Positions 17,311-27,785 of a stretch of DNA of 33,008 nucleotides are shown here, in pieces. The stretch's first letter is position 1. Each line of letters begins with the position of its first letter. The DNA is from Candidatus Woesearchaeota archaeon (GTDB taxonomy: Archaea > Nanobdellota > Nanobdellia > SCGC-AAA011-G17 > GW2011-AR20), in NCBI GenBank assembly GCA_016181245.1, contig JACOZR010000002.1, positions 1-33,008 on the forward strand. Direction: 5' to 3'. The translations under genes were made by a program, and so were the position numbers. The notes under the pieces were generated by a model. That model ran no database searches and was not told the DNA's origin. It saw only the letters and a list, made by a program, of their open reading frames with translations.

Positions 17311-20300
17311 ACATGGCTGTAATAGACACGTATGGCTTTTATGCAGGTAACATTCCAGTTAGGATAACCATAGAAAGTAATCCTGCGGAATTTATATTAA
17401 TCTACAAAGTAAGTATCTCTCAGATTGGTTCAAATACAGAGGTTATTCTGGACAAAATAAGAGAAGAACTGGTTGAAAAAGTAAAGCTTGGAATAGGGGA
17501 CATAACTGATCCAAAAAAACTTGATTATGTGAGAGATAAGTTTCAAAAGACAATTGTAAGCTTAATAAGAAAGTATTTTCCAGATATTACAGATGAAACA
17601 CTAGACTTTTTTACAACATATTTGATGCATAAAAGTTTTGGTTTAGGAAAAATAGAAATCTTAATGGGAGATCTAAATCTCGAAGAAGTAGTTGTAAATG
17701 GTGCAGAAGATCCAATATGGGTTTATCATCATAAACACGGATGGTTAAAAACAAATATTATGCTAAAAGATGAAGAAGTCATCAAACATTATTCTAGTTT
17801 AATAGGAAGAAAAGTAGGAAGGAGTATAACTCTATTAACCCCTTTGTTAGATGCAAGCCTTGAAACTGGAGACAGGGTAAATGCAACTTTATTTCCAATA
17901 TCTACAAAAGGGAATACAATTACTATCAGAAAGTTTGCCACAGAGCCAATAACAATCACAAAATTTTTACAAAACAGGGCTTTGAGCTTCCCAGCAGCAG
18001 CATTGATCTGGTTAGGTGTTGAGTTTGAGTTTTCTACAGTTATTAGTGGGGGCACTGCAACAGGGAAAACTTCTATGCTTAATGCAGTCGGAGGATTTTT
18101 TCCACCAAATCAAAGAATAATTTCCGTTGAAGATAGTGTCACCGGAGATGCTGAAATTCTTTACAGAGAGAATAGAGAAATTAAAAAATCTTCAATGAGT
18201 GAACTTATCGATAAGCAAATAAAAAACGATAAGATAACCTTGCATGATGGAACAGAACTAGCCCATAACCAGAGTATAGAAGTACTTAGCATGGACAAAA
18301 AAGGAAAAGTTTCCTTTTCTAAACCAAGCTCATTCATAAGGCATAAAGTAAAAAAGCCAATAATTGAGATTAGACTAGCCAGTGGCAGAAAAATTTCTGT
18401 AACAAAAGACCATTCATTGTTTAGTTTAATTAATAATGAAGTAAAAGAAGTAAAAGGATCTTCTCTAAAAGAGGGATCTTTTATCGCCACACCAAGAAAA
18501 ATTTCATATACGGGAACTAAAAAGGTTTTTGATCTTTCAAATCACTTAGATAAATTTTCTGGGTTCATGATCCAGGGGAAGCCTGTAAAGAATTTAATTA
18601 AAAAGTATGGCAAAGAAGTTGTTCTCAACAAAAGCAATAGGCAGCATTATAGGAATTGTGATATAGTTCCTGTAGAAGTATTCAAGAAGCTTATTCCTTA
18701 TATTAAAGAGAATGATAAATCAAAATTACAGATAGTACCTTCAAGGAGCAATAAAAACGGTAGAATTAGCTTACCACTAATTATCAAATTTGATTCTTTA
18801 ATGGGAAAAATAGCAGGTATGTGGCTTGCTGATGGTTGTTATGACAAAAAATCAATACTAATAAGCGATCCAAATGATGAATCTAAAAAAATAATTGAAG
18901 AGTTTGCTAAAAGATTTAGTGCACGGACAAATCTACATAGTGATAAAGTTACAACTATGATAAACTCAAAATGTTTAAGGGTATTATTTAAGGAAGTATT
19001 TGGGTTTAAGGGAAATGCTTATACAAAAGAAATGCCTTCTTGGATATTTAATCTAGAAGATAAAGTTGTTGGTAATCTTCTTAAGGGCTATTTTAGCGGG
19101 GATGGGTGTGTAAAAAAATATGAGATTTGTGTAAGCAGTTCTTCAAGAAAACTTTTGGAAGATGTCCAAACTTTGCTTTTAAGATTCGAAATTCTTATGA
19201 GGATAGGTAATGCACTTAAAAAAGATAAAACTTATGAAGCGAGAATAGGCACTGTTAAATTTTTATCTTTGTTTAAAAAACACGTAGGCTTTACTCAAAA
19301 TTACAAGAAAGATAAGCTTGATAGACTATTGGATAAAAAGCCAAGCGATGTTTCTGATATTATTCCACTATCTAAAAATTGTTATTTAGAGCTAAAAAAA
19401 GCAGTAGGGGCATATCTTAAAGAAAAACTTACATATAAAAGTTGGACATCTTGGCAAGGCAGGTACAAAAAAAGATCGCATATAGGAAGATCATACCTTT
19501 CAATATTGATTAAAAGCCTGAACATAGCCGATATATCTTTGCTAAATCAGGAAATGCAAAAAATTGTCGATTTAAGTAAAAATGACATATTTTGGGACAG
19601 GATAGTAACTATAACAGAAAAAAGCCACGACGGGTATGTTTATGATTTAAGTGTTCCTGAAAGAGAGAATTTTGTTTGTAGTAATATAATAGCACATAAT
19701 ACCAGGGAGTTGGAGTTAGCAAAATACATGCATTGGGTTCCAATGGTTACTAGGTCCCCTAATATCGAAGGGAAAGGCGGAATTGCCATGCTTGATTTAA
19801 TAGTAAATTCATTAAGAATGAGGCCAGACCGTATTGTAGTTGGAGAGATAAGAAGGAAACAAGAAGCTGAAACTCTTTTTGAAGCAATGCATACAGGTCA
19901 CTCAGTTTATGCTACTGTTCACGCAAACAATGCAGAAGAAACAGTAAACAGGTTAACAAACCCCCCCATTGAGGTTCCTAAGGCTCTTTTGCCAGCTATT
20001 GGAATGATAATTGTAATGTACAGAAATAGGAGAACAGGTATAAGAAGAATTTTCCAATTAGCTGAAATAACAAACTCTTCAGAAGCAAATGTTTTGATGC
20101 AATATGACTTCACAAAAGATAATATATTATCTGCAAATGAATCAAAGAAGTTTATGCCCGATTTAGAAATGCAAACTGGGATGACAAGAAACGATATAAA
20201 TAATGATTTAAGAGACAAAGTTGAGGTTCTTAAATGGCTGGTTAAAAATAATGTAATAGGGGTCAATGAAATAGGTAAAGTTGTCGCTACTTATTACACC

Positions 20301-20339
20301 AATAAAGAAGGTTTAATGAGTTTCATTACAAAACACTAA
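17307..20339 (+). CDS. Type II/IV secretion (FlaI/TadA/VirB11-like) ATPase interrupted by an intein
   Basis: GGTATGKTS Walker A, RMRPDRIVVGEIRRKQEAETLFEAMHTGH; extein reads ...RIISVED/TRELELAKYMHW across an inserted intein. True start may be ATG 17313. Confidence 0.93.
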   Translation: MNMAVIDTYGFYAGNIPVRITIESNPAEFILIYKVSISQIGSNTEVILDKIREELVEKVKLGIGDITDPKKLDYVRDKFQKTIVSLIRKYFPDITDETLDFFTTYLMHKSFGLGKIEILMGDLNLEEVVVNGAEDPIWVYHHKHGWLKTNIMLKDEEVIKHYSSLIGRKVGRSITLLTPLLDASLETGDRVNATLFPISTKGNTITIRKFATEPITITKFLQNRALSFPAAALIWLGVEFEFSTVISGGTATGKTSMLNAVGGFFPPNQRIISVEDSVTGDAEILYRENREIKKSSMSELIDKQIKNDKITLHDGTELAHNQSIEVLSMDKKGKVSFSKPSSFIRHKVKKPIIEIRLASGRKISVTKDHSLFSLINNEVKEVKGSSLKEGSFIATPRKISYTGTKKVFDLSNHLDKFSGFMIQGKPVKNLIKKYGKEVVLNKSNRQHYRNCDIVPVEVFKKLIPYIKENDKSKLQIVPSRSNKNGRISLPLIIKFDSLMGKIAGMWLADGCYDKKSILISDPNDESKKIIEEFAKRFSARTNLHSDKVTTMINSKCLRVLFKEVFGFKGNAYTKEMPSWIFNLEDKVVGNLLKGYFSGDGCVKKYEICVSSSSRKLLEDVQTLLLRFEILMRIGNALKKDKTYEARIGTVKFLSLFKKHVGFTQNYKKDKLDRLLDKKPSDVSDIIPLSKNCYLELKKAVGAYLKEKLTYKSWTSWQGRYKKRSHIGRSYLSILIKSLNIADISLLNQEMQKIVDLSKNDIFWDRIVTITEKSHDGYVYDLSVPERENFVCSNIIAHNTRELELAKYMHWVPMVTRSPNIEGKGGIAMLDLIVNSLRMRPDRIVVGEIRRKQEAETLFEAMHTGHSVYATVHANNAEETVNRLTNPPIEVPKALLPAIGMIIVMYRNRRTGIRRIFQLAEITNSSEANVLMQYDFTKDNILSANESKKFMPDLEMQTGMTRNDINNDLRDKVEVLKWLVKNNVIGVNEIGKVVATYYTNKEGLMSFITKH
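18135..19700 (+). mobile_element. Intein with LAGLIDADG homing endonuclease (522 aa)
   Basis: N-terminal splice block SVTGDAEILYRE, C-terminal block YVYDLSVPERENFVCSNIIAHN followed by T; LAGLIDADG-like IAGMWLADGCYD and LLKGYFSGDGCV. Confidence 0.93.
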
Positions 20340-20340
20340 A

Positions 20341-21150
20341 ATGTTATCTGACAAAATAGCCAAATCTTTTCCGCATTTGAAGCTGCATTTAGCACAAGCA
20401 GAAATAAAAACAACACCAGAAAAATTTGTCAAGCAAAACCTAAAACTTTCATTTTATCTATCTTTTGCATTAGTTTTCACAGGATTTTTATTTTTATACA
20501 AGATAAAGCCTGAACTTATTGTACTGTTAATTTTGTTATTTCCAGTTGTTTACTTTATGTCTTTTATTTACCTCATGAACACGCCTGCTGCAAAAGCAAA
20601 GAAGGCTGTAAGGGAAATTGACAAAGAAATTGTTTTTGCCGGCAGGTTTTTATTGGTTGAATTAAGTGCGGGGGTTCCTTTGTTTAATGCAATGGACAAT
20701 GTTTCAAGAAGTTACCCCCTTATAGGAAGGTATTTCAAGGAGATAATCGATAGAGCTGAAGTAGGAAAACCCATTGACGAAGCTATCACAGAAGTTATGG
20801 AATTAACACCAAGTGACAACTTCAGAAAGTTACTTTGGCAAATAATGAATTCTCTAAGAACTGGTGCAGATGTAAGTGCGGCCCTTAACTCAATTTTAGA
20901 ACAAATTGCTCGTGAGCAATTAATTAAGATGAAAGAATACGGTAAAAAGTTAAACCCGATGGTAATGTTTTACCTAATGATAGCAGTCATTGTTCCTTCC
21001 TTAGGTGTTACAATGTTAAGTCTTTTGAGTTCATTTATAGGATTGAGCATAGGCTTTGGAACCCTACTAGGAATAGCAATAGGCACTTCTTTAGTACAAA
21101 TCATCTTCCTAGTTTCAATTAAACAAAGCAGACCAGGTGTTTCAATATGA
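20341..21150 (+). CDS. Type II secretion F-domain (TadB/TadC/FlaJ-like) membrane protein
   Basis: FAGRFLLVELSAGVPLFNAMDNVSRSYP...; multiple TM. Confidence 0.85.
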   Translation: MLSDKIAKSFPHLKLHLAQAEIKTTPEKFVKQNLKLSFYLSFALVFTGFLFLYKIKPELIVLLILLFPVVYFMSFIYLMNTPAAKAKKAVREIDKEIVFAGRFLLVELSAGVPLFNAMDNVSRSYPLIGRYFKEIIDRAEVGKPIDEAITEVMELTPSDNFRKLLWQIMNSLRTGADVSAALNSILEQIAREQLIKMKEYGKKLNPMVMFYLMIAVIVPSLGVTMLSLLSSFIGLSIGFGTLLGIAIGTSLVQIIFLVSIKQSRPGVSI

Positions 21151-22178
21151 TAGAATCATTAGAAAAATTATTTTTATCGAAATCATTGGCAGAAAAAATA
21201 AAATATGCACTATTAAAATCTGGAATAAAACTTTCATTTGAGTCTCTTTTCAAAAGAGCAATGGTAATGATTTTTATTTTAAGTATACTTGGTTTGATAA
21301 TTTTTGGTTCAGGAGCTATAAAAGGTCAAAGCGCAGTAAAAATCCCTTTAATTTTATTGAGCACATGGGTAATATCTTTCTTTGTTTCTCTAATAATCAT
21401 AGCAGGGTTAACTTTCATTGTTTTGAACTTTAAAAGATACCAAAGAACAAAAAAATTAGAAGCAGTCCTCTCTGATTATTTGCAGTTAGTTTCAGCTAAT
21501 CTAGGAGCAGGTATGCCTATTGATCAGGCCTTATGGTATGCTATTAGAGACAGATTTGAGATAATATCTGAGGAAATGGAGCTTGTTGCCAAAAAAACTA
21601 TGTCTGGTGAAGATCTAAATGCAGCACTAACTGAATTTGCAGAACATTATGACTCTGAACTACTAAAGAGAAGCATGATTTTACTAATCGAGGGTTTAGA
21701 AGCAGGAGGAGAGGTTGCTGTATTGGTAAACACAATCGCTTGGAATGTCCGAGAAACCCAAATTCTAAAAAAAGAGATAAGTTCCGATGTAGTTACATAT
21801 TCAATATTTATAGGGTTTGCTTCATTGGTTGCAGCTCCATTATTATTCGCTTTAAGTTTTAGAATAAACATAATCATGGGGACAATATTAAGCAAGATAG
21901 ATCTTAAGGGCGCAAGTGCAGGTGGAGCTACCCTTGCAGGGGGAATTTCCTTGTCTAATATTGGGGGAGGAGGTTTGCCATCATCAGATTTCAAGACATT
22001 TGCACTTATCTCTTTAGGCTTAACTGCTTTAATATCAGCAATGCTTATCTCAGTTGTGCGAGAAGGCAGCATAAAAGCAGGTCTTAAATATATCCCCTTA
22101 TTTGTTATTATAGCGATATTATTATTTTTATCCGCATCAGCAATAATGAGCACATTATTTGCGGGAATAGGGCTATGA
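21147..22178 (+). CDS. Second type II secretion F-domain membrane protein
   Basis: LEAVLSDYLQLVSANLGAGMPIDQALWYAI...; TM helices; ATGA overlap with upstream gene. Confidence 0.85.
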   Translation: MIESLEKLFLSKSLAEKIKYALLKSGIKLSFESLFKRAMVMIFILSILGLIIFGSGAIKGQSAVKIPLILLSTWVISFFVSLIIIAGLTFIVLNFKRYQRTKKLEAVLSDYLQLVSANLGAGMPIDQALWYAIRDRFEIISEEMELVAKKTMSGEDLNAALTEFAEHYDSELLKRSMILLIEGLEAGGEVAVLVNTIAWNVRETQILKKEISSDVVTYSIFIGFASLVAAPLLFALSFRINIIMGTILSKIDLKGASAGGATLAGGISLSNIGGGGLPSSDFKTFALISLGLTALISAMLISVVREGSIKAGLKYIPLFVIIAILLFLSASAIMSTLFAGIGL

Positions 22179-22642
22179 AAAAATCCCAGGCAGCAATGGA
22201 ATTTTTAATGACTTATGGCTGGGCCATTATGGTAATATTCATTGTAATTGGTTCATTATTCTATTTAGGGGTATTTGATCTTCCAGTTCCAACAGTTTGT
22301 AATATCCCAAATCCTTACACTTGCAGAGACTTGAAAGTAGATTCAGCAACAGACGTATTCACAATAAAAATTGAAGCTATGAACATAGATCCTGCAAGTG
22401 CAGAAAATAAAATAAAAAGTGTGACTATTAATGGGATTACATGTGTAACCCCATCTTCTGGAGCAGATTTAAAAACAGCATCTGAAGTACCAATAATATC
22501 TACATGCGATTTTACAGACCCAAGATGGAAACTAGACTTTTCAAAAAACTCCAGATATGAAGGTACAATTGTTTTAGGTTATCAAAAACTTGGTGGAAGT
22601 GCTAGAGAGGTAACAGGCTCATTTTCAGGAAAAATTGAGTAA
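22175..22642 (+). CDS. Class III signal peptide pilin
   Basis: MKKSQAAMEFLMTYGWAIMVIFIVIGSLFYLGVF. Confidence 0.9.
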   Translation: MKKSQAAMEFLMTYGWAIMVIFIVIGSLFYLGVFDLPVPTVCNIPNPYTCRDLKVDSATDVFTIKIEAMNIDPASAENKIKSVTINGITCVTPSSGADLKTASEVPIISTCDFTDPRWKLDFSKNSRYEGTIVLGYQKLGGSAREVTGSFSGKIE

Positions 22643-22694
22643 ATAAAATAAAAATAAACGTTAAATTTAAATATAGCTTAAGAATAATAAAACT

Positions 22695-23192
22695 ATGCAA
22701 AAAAAGGTGATGTTTGTGAAATCTAATCAGTTCTATCATTCAAGAAAATCCCAGGCAGCAATGGAATTTTTAATGACCTATGGCTGGGCAATATTAATTG
22801 TTTTGGTTGCTATCGGGGCTTTATTTGCACTAGGAGTCTTTAGTGGGAGTAGCGCACCTAATACATGTCAAATTGATCCACCTTTTAATTGTCTAGATTC
22901 TAAATCTACGGGAGGAACGAGCGTAGTATTTCAAATAGGATCTCTAAATAGCATAAAAGATGTTAACCCGAATGATGTAACAATAACTGTAAACGGAGTA
23001 GCCTGTGCAAACGATCCAGTAACATTTAGTACAGCAACCTTACCTTCCGGTGGGAAAACAGACATTGCCTGTGATCATGGTTTAGATGTAGACGAAAAAT
23101 TCAATGGAGAAATATCAATTACTTACGCTAACAAAGTTGGTTTGTCTGGCAAAATCGCAAAGGGAACATTCTCAGGACAAGTTAAAGCTTAA
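22695..23192 (+). CDS. Class III signal peptide pilin
   Basis: RKSQAAMEFLMTYGWAILIVLVAIGALFALGVF; start codon uncertain. Confidence 0.9.
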   Translation: MQKKVMFVKSNQFYHSRKSQAAMEFLMTYGWAILIVLVAIGALFALGVFSGSSAPNTCQIDPPFNCLDSKSTGGTSVVFQIGSLNSIKDVNPNDVTITVNGVACANDPVTFSTATLPSGGKTDIACDHGLDVDEKFNGEISITYANKVGLSGKIAKGTFSGQVKA

Positions 23193-23196
23193 TTTA

Positions 23197-23556
23197 CTAT
23201 GGCTTTCTAAATTCTACAGTATCCCCTATTCTGACATATTGTGCTGTTTTTTTAGGTAATTCAATCACATATTTAGCAGCTTTACAAGGAATTATTAATG
23301 GGGTAAATGATCTAACACCCTCTCTTTTGTCAACAACTGTATACTCTTTATCCAACCATAAAATATCAATAGAAAAAAACACAAAAAACATATGTAGCGT
23401 AGTTTCAAAAATTCCCTCTTCATCAGAGACAAGAACTAAAGCCTCCCCTTTTTTCAAAGGTTTAGAGAACATCAACCCTTTCATTTTTGATAAAATATCT
23501 TTGTTAATTTTAACCTTATCCGCTAAAATAACACCTCTATTTATGAGTTCTACCAT
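23197..23556 (-). CDS. DUF192 (UPF0127) family protein
   Basis: KMKGLMFSKPLKKGEALVLV...THMFFVFFSIDILWLD...PCKAAKYVIELP pattern. Confidence 0.85.
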   Translation of the reverse strand: MVELINRGVILADKVKINKDILSKMKGLMFSKPLKKGEALVLVSDEEGIFETTLHMFFVFFSIDILWLDKEYTVVDKREGVRSFTPLIIPCKAAKYVIELPKKTAQYVRIGDTVEFRKP

Positions 23557-23633
23557 CTAAAATTCAGTTAATTCTAATGATTTATAAGTATTTCCCAAAG
23601 GCTTTTATATACAAGCTTAAACTATAAATAAAA

Positions 23634-24962
23634 ATGGAAATAATGAGCATAGGCGGTTACAGTGAAGTCGGAAAAAATATGACCGCAGTAAAAGTCCAAG
23701 ATGAAATAGTTATATTTGACATGGGTTTATACCTTCCTAGCATTCTAAAATCACAAGAAGAAGGAGATCCGCAGAATTTATCAAAAAAAGAATTAATCAA
23801 GATTGGAGCAATACCAAATGATTTCGAGTTAGAAAAACAGTCTTCAAAAGTAAAGGCAATAGTCTTTGGTCATGGCCATCTAGACCACATTGGCGCAGCC
23901 CCTTACATGGTTTTAAATTACAGTTGCCCTATTCTAGGAACATCTTATACATTAGGAATTCTAAGACTTTTATTAAAAGATAAAAAAATAAATGTAGATT
24001 CAAGGTTAAAGGTATTAAACACAAATACAATTCATTCAATATCAAAAAACCTTAAAATAGAATTTATTAATATAACCCACTCAACACCGCAAACTACAAT
24101 TGTTGTTCTTCACACACCGGAAGGAAAAGTAATATACACAAATGATTTTAAATTAGACAATCACCCAGTTGTAGGAAAAAAACCTAATTATGAAAGAATA
24201 AAAGAGTTAGGGGACGGAACAGTAAAAGCATTAATTTTGGATTCTTTAAATTCAACATCGCAAATGAAAACACCTTCTGAAAAAGTAGCTAGAGAAATGT
24301 TAAAGGATGTAGTTTTAGGTGTTAACACAGAAGGTAAAGCAATTGTGGTCACAACATTCTCAAGTCATATTGCAAGGCTAAGAAGCATAATTGACTTTGG
24401 TAAAACATTAAATAGAAAAACAATATTCTTGGGCAGGAGCTTAGAAAAGTATGTAGGAACAGCAGAAGACGTCGGGCTAATAGAGTTCAAGAAAGAAGTG
24501 GAAATTATAGGCTTTAGAAGTAATGTTAAAAAGAGATTAAGCGAAATATCCAAACATAAAGATCGTTATTTAATAGTATGTACTGGTAATCAAGGGGAAC
24601 CAGATTCTGTTCTGGCTAGAATGGCTAAAAGAGATTTGCCCTGGAAATTTGACCCAGGAGACATTGTTATTTTCTCTTGCAGAACAATTCCAACAGCAGA
24701 AACAATAGCTAATAGGGAAGAATTAGAAAATAATCTAAGAAAAGCTGGAGCCAGGGTTTTCAAAAATATCCACGTGAGTGGACATGCTTCTTTAGAAGAT
24801 CACAGAGACATGATTGAAATGTTAAAGCCAAAAAACATTGTTCCAAGCCACGGGGAATATGAAAAAGTTCGCGGCATTACTGAATTAGGAAAGGAAATTG
24901 GTTACAAAGAAGGAGTTAATCTTCATTATATGAAAAATGGCGATATCTTAAAACTCAGTTAA
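23634..24962 (+). CDS. RNase J-type beta-CASP metallo-beta-lactamase ribonuclease
   Basis: GHGHLDHIGA motif; beta-CASP region VPSHGEYEKVRG, CTGNQGEPDSVLARMA. Confidence 0.9.
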   Translation: MEIMSIGGYSEVGKNMTAVKVQDEIVIFDMGLYLPSILKSQEEGDPQNLSKKELIKIGAIPNDFELEKQSSKVKAIVFGHGHLDHIGAAPYMVLNYSCPILGTSYTLGILRLLLKDKKINVDSRLKVLNTNTIHSISKNLKIEFINITHSTPQTTIVVLHTPEGKVIYTNDFKLDNHPVVGKKPNYERIKELGDGTVKALILDSLNSTSQMKTPSEKVAREMLKDVVLGVNTEGKAIVVTTFSSHIARLRSIIDFGKTLNRKTIFLGRSLEKYVGTAEDVGLIEFKKEVEIIGFRSNVKKRLSEISKHKDRYLIVCTGNQGEPDSVLARMAKRDLPWKFDPGDIVIFSCRTIPTAETIANREELENNLRKAGARVFKNIHVSGHASLEDHRDMIEMLKPKNIVPSHGEYEKVRGITELGKEIGYKEGVNLHYMKNGDILKLS

Positions 24963-25003
24963 ATTTATATATAAAAATAAATTAATCTTAAAGAGGTGTT
25001 TTA

Positions 25004-25504
25004 ATGCTTAACAAAAAATCCCAGGCAGCAATGGAATTTTTAATGACTTATGGCTGGGCTATAATGATAGTTCTTATTGGAATAGGAGCTTTATTTTTTC
25101 TAGGTGTTTTTAACCCATCAACACCATCAACTTGTAATATAGCCTCTCCCTTTATATGCCAAGATATAAAGGTTGCTTATGTTGTTCCTCAACCTCCTGC
25201 ACCACCTTACACGGAATTAACACTAAGAATTGCAGCAACAGGTATAGACTCAGCTAGTCTAACCGCAGCAACGGGAGTAACTATAAATGGAAATGCATGT
25301 CCAATAACCACCCCTGCCCCTATTGGGGGTACATCAACAATAACAAGCGCAAAAGACACACCATTAAATGTCATATGTAGGCCTGTAGCTGTAATAGCCG
25401 CAGGATCAAAAGCTTCGGGAACTTTTGAAATAGCTTATACTAAACAATTCGGTGTAAGTCACAAAGTTGCAGGGTCATTTGCAGGAACAGTGGAAGAAGG
25501 CTAA
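25004..25504 (+). CDS. Class III signal peptide pilin
   Basis: MLNKKSQAAMEFLMTYGWAIMIVLIGIGALFFLGVF. Confidence 0.9.
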   Translation: MLNKKSQAAMEFLMTYGWAIMIVLIGIGALFFLGVFNPSTPSTCNIASPFICQDIKVAYVVPQPPAPPYTELTLRIAATGIDSASLTAATGVTINGNACPITTPAPIGGTSTITSAKDTPLNVICRPVAVIAAGSKASGTFEIAYTKQFGVSHKVAGSFAGTVEEG

Positions 25505-25974
25505 CTTTCTCTAAATTTCAAAACACTTTCATTTTTTTCTTCTAAAATTTTTCCAGTAGAAGCAGAAACTTTAGCATTAATTAAATTCATAGTAGAAGTT
25601 AATAAAGAAATATTCCAAACCACCCCATTTGAATTTTGTAATATAACAATCTCTTTCACAATGCCTTCATTTTTATGTTTATTCTTTAATTTTTCAGAAA
25701 TTTCATTAAAATGAGTTTTTAAATCCTTAAAATCTAAGGGGTTTATAGAACTTTTTCCATCGCTGAAAACATCATCTTCAGGGAATATTTCAATCTCTTC
25801 ACTAACTTTAAAAGAAGTTATCTTATTTAATTTTTTATTATAAAAATCAAATTGCCAAAAATCATTTTTCTTATCAATAATGGTAAAACAACTGCATAAA
25901 AAACAAGATTTATTGTCTTTTTTCCAGTCTTTAAAAACTCTAGATTTTTCAAGTTTCTTAAAAAATTCTAGCAT
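25501..25974 (-). CDS. Hypothetical protein
   Basis: 157-aa ORF overlapping the 3' end of the adjacent ThrRS ORF region; no confident family. Confidence 0.55.
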   Translation of the reverse strand: MLEFFKKLEKSRVFKDWKKDNKSCFLCSCFTIIDKKNDFWQFDFYNKKLNKITSFKVSEEIEIFPEDDVFSDGKSSINPLDFKDLKTHFNEISEKLKNKHKNEGIVKEIVILQNSNGVVWNISLLTSTMNLINAKVSASTGKILEEKNESVLKFRES

Positions 25975-27698
25975 TTTCTAAGCTTAATATCCTCAACTAA
26001 TGTCTTCAAAAAATCTTCAACTTTCAAGCCGAATTTAACCTTTCCATCTTTATCTCTAACAGCCAAAGTTTTATTTTCAACCTCCTTATTTCCTATAGTA
26101 ACAATCAAAGCAGCTTTCTCAACTTCAGCATCTCTAACTTTTTTACCTATTGATTCAGCCCTATCATCTAGCTCAACTCTAACATTTTTATCTCTAAGTA
26201 ATTTAACAACTTCATTAGCATATTTTAAGTTTGAATCATTAACAGTAACAATCTTTACTTGCACAGGACTCATCCATAAAGGAAAGTTTCCAGCATAGTG
26301 CTCAATTAAAAAAGCCATAAACCTTTCATGGGTGCTTAAAGGGGCTCTATGAATAACAAAAACTTCACTATTCATTTTCCCATCTTTATCTTGATAAGAT
26401 AAGCCAAATTTTCCTTTAGCAGCAAAATCTAATTGAATTGTTGACATAGTCTCTTCTCTTCCAGTAACTGCTTTAAATTGTATATCTACTTTTGGCCCAT
26501 AAAATGCAGCCTCATCATCAGCTTCAACAAATTTAACTTTTAATTTTTTGAGAACGTTTCTTAATATAGCCTGGGTGCTTTCCCAGTTTTCAGGTTCTTG
26601 AACATATTTTTCTTTATTCTTTGAGTCCCATTTAGACAGTCTAAACCAATAGTCACTGAGGTTAAAAAGCTTATAATATTCCTGAACCAATTGAATTACT
26701 TTTTTGAATTCTTCTTCTATTTGTTCCTTTGTGCAATAGATATGAGCATCATTTTGAATCATACCTCTAACCCTTAACAATCCAGTTAATGTTCCAGAAA
26801 GTTCATTTCGATGGCAAATTCCATATTCAGCAATACGCAAAGGTAATTCACGATAGCTTCTTAATTGATGTTTAAAAATAAGATGATGGTGTGGGCAATT
26901 CATTGCTCTTAAATAATACACTCCATCATCCATCTTCATCTCAGGGTACATTGAAGCTTGATAATATGGGAGATGGCCTGATTTTACATAAAGTTCCTTT
27001 TTTGCAAGAACTGGTGTAGTTACCCTGACATAACCATATTCTTCTTCTTTTTCCTTAGCTAGTTTTTCAATCTCTTCTTTAATGATATTTCCTTTAGGAA
27101 GCCAGATAGGTAAACCTTTTCCAACAAGCTCAGAAATCATAAAAATCCCAAGTTCTTTACCCAATTTAATATGATTTCTTTTTTCAGCTTCTTCTAATTG
27201 TTTTAAATAATCCTCTAATTCTTTTTTACTTGGAAACACAGTTCCATAAATTCGGGTTAGCATTACATTGTTAGAATCCCCTTTCCAATAAGCTCCAGCA
27301 ATCCTTAACAGCTTGAAATGCTTAATCTCAGAGGTTGAGCTAACATGAGGTCCTGAACACAAGTCTTCAAAGACATCTCCAGTTTTATAAAAAGTAATGT
27401 CTTCTTTAAGATCGTTTAACAATTCAAGCTTATACGGTTGATCTTTCAGTCTTTTTTTAGCATCAACTTTACTAACTTTTTCTTTTTTAAAAGTCATATC
27501 TCTCTTCAAAATAGTCTTCATTTCTTCTTCTATTTTAACTAAGTCTTCTTCTGTTATCTTCAAATTGCCAAAATCGTAATAAAAACCATTTTCAATTGCT
27601 GGTCCTATAGCTAACTGAGCTTTAGGATAAAGCTTTTTTACAGCAGCAGCTAAAACATGAGATGTAGAATGCCTTAAAGATTCGATTGGGGTAATCAT
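25968..27698 (-). CDS. thrS: Threonyl-tRNA synthetase, bacterial-type without TGS domain
   Basis: RHSTSHVLAAAVKKLYP...IGPAIENGFYYDF editing domain; MNCPHHHLIFK, RELPLRIAEYGICHRNE, VFVIHRAPLSTHERFMAFLIEHYAGNFPLWMSPVQV. Confidence 0.94.
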   Translation of the reverse strand: MITPIESLRHSTSHVLAAAVKKLYPKAQLAIGPAIENGFYYDFGNLKITEEDLVKIEEEMKTILKRDMTFKKEKVSKVDAKKRLKDQPYKLELLNDLKEDITFYKTGDVFEDLCSGPHVSSTSEIKHFKLLRIAGAYWKGDSNNVMLTRIYGTVFPSKKELEDYLKQLEEAEKRNHIKLGKELGIFMISELVGKGLPIWLPKGNIIKEEIEKLAKEKEEEYGYVRVTTPVLAKKELYVKSGHLPYYQASMYPEMKMDDGVYYLRAMNCPHHHLIFKHQLRSYRELPLRIAEYGICHRNELSGTLTGLLRVRGMIQNDAHIYCTKEQIEEEFKKVIQLVQEYYKLFNLSDYWFRLSKWDSKNKEKYVQEPENWESTQAILRNVLKKLKVKFVEADDEAAFYGPKVDIQFKAVTGREETMSTIQLDFAAKGKFGLSYQDKDGKMNSEVFVIHRAPLSTHERFMAFLIEHYAGNFPLWMSPVQVKIVTVNDSNLKYANEVVKLLRDKNVRVELDDRAESIGKKVRDAEVEKAALIVTIGNKEVENKTLAVRDKDGKVKFGLKVEDFLKTLVEDIKLRKC

Positions 27699-27785
27699 TT
27701 CAACAAAATAATCAAGAGATTATATAAAATTAACGACTTTTTAATCACCAATAACTATATAAATAAATTCCCATTAAAAAAGAAT

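Noticed and set aside
17789-18490. Antisense ORFs across the pilus ATPase and intein
   Set aside because: Spurious open frames opposite a well-supported CDS.
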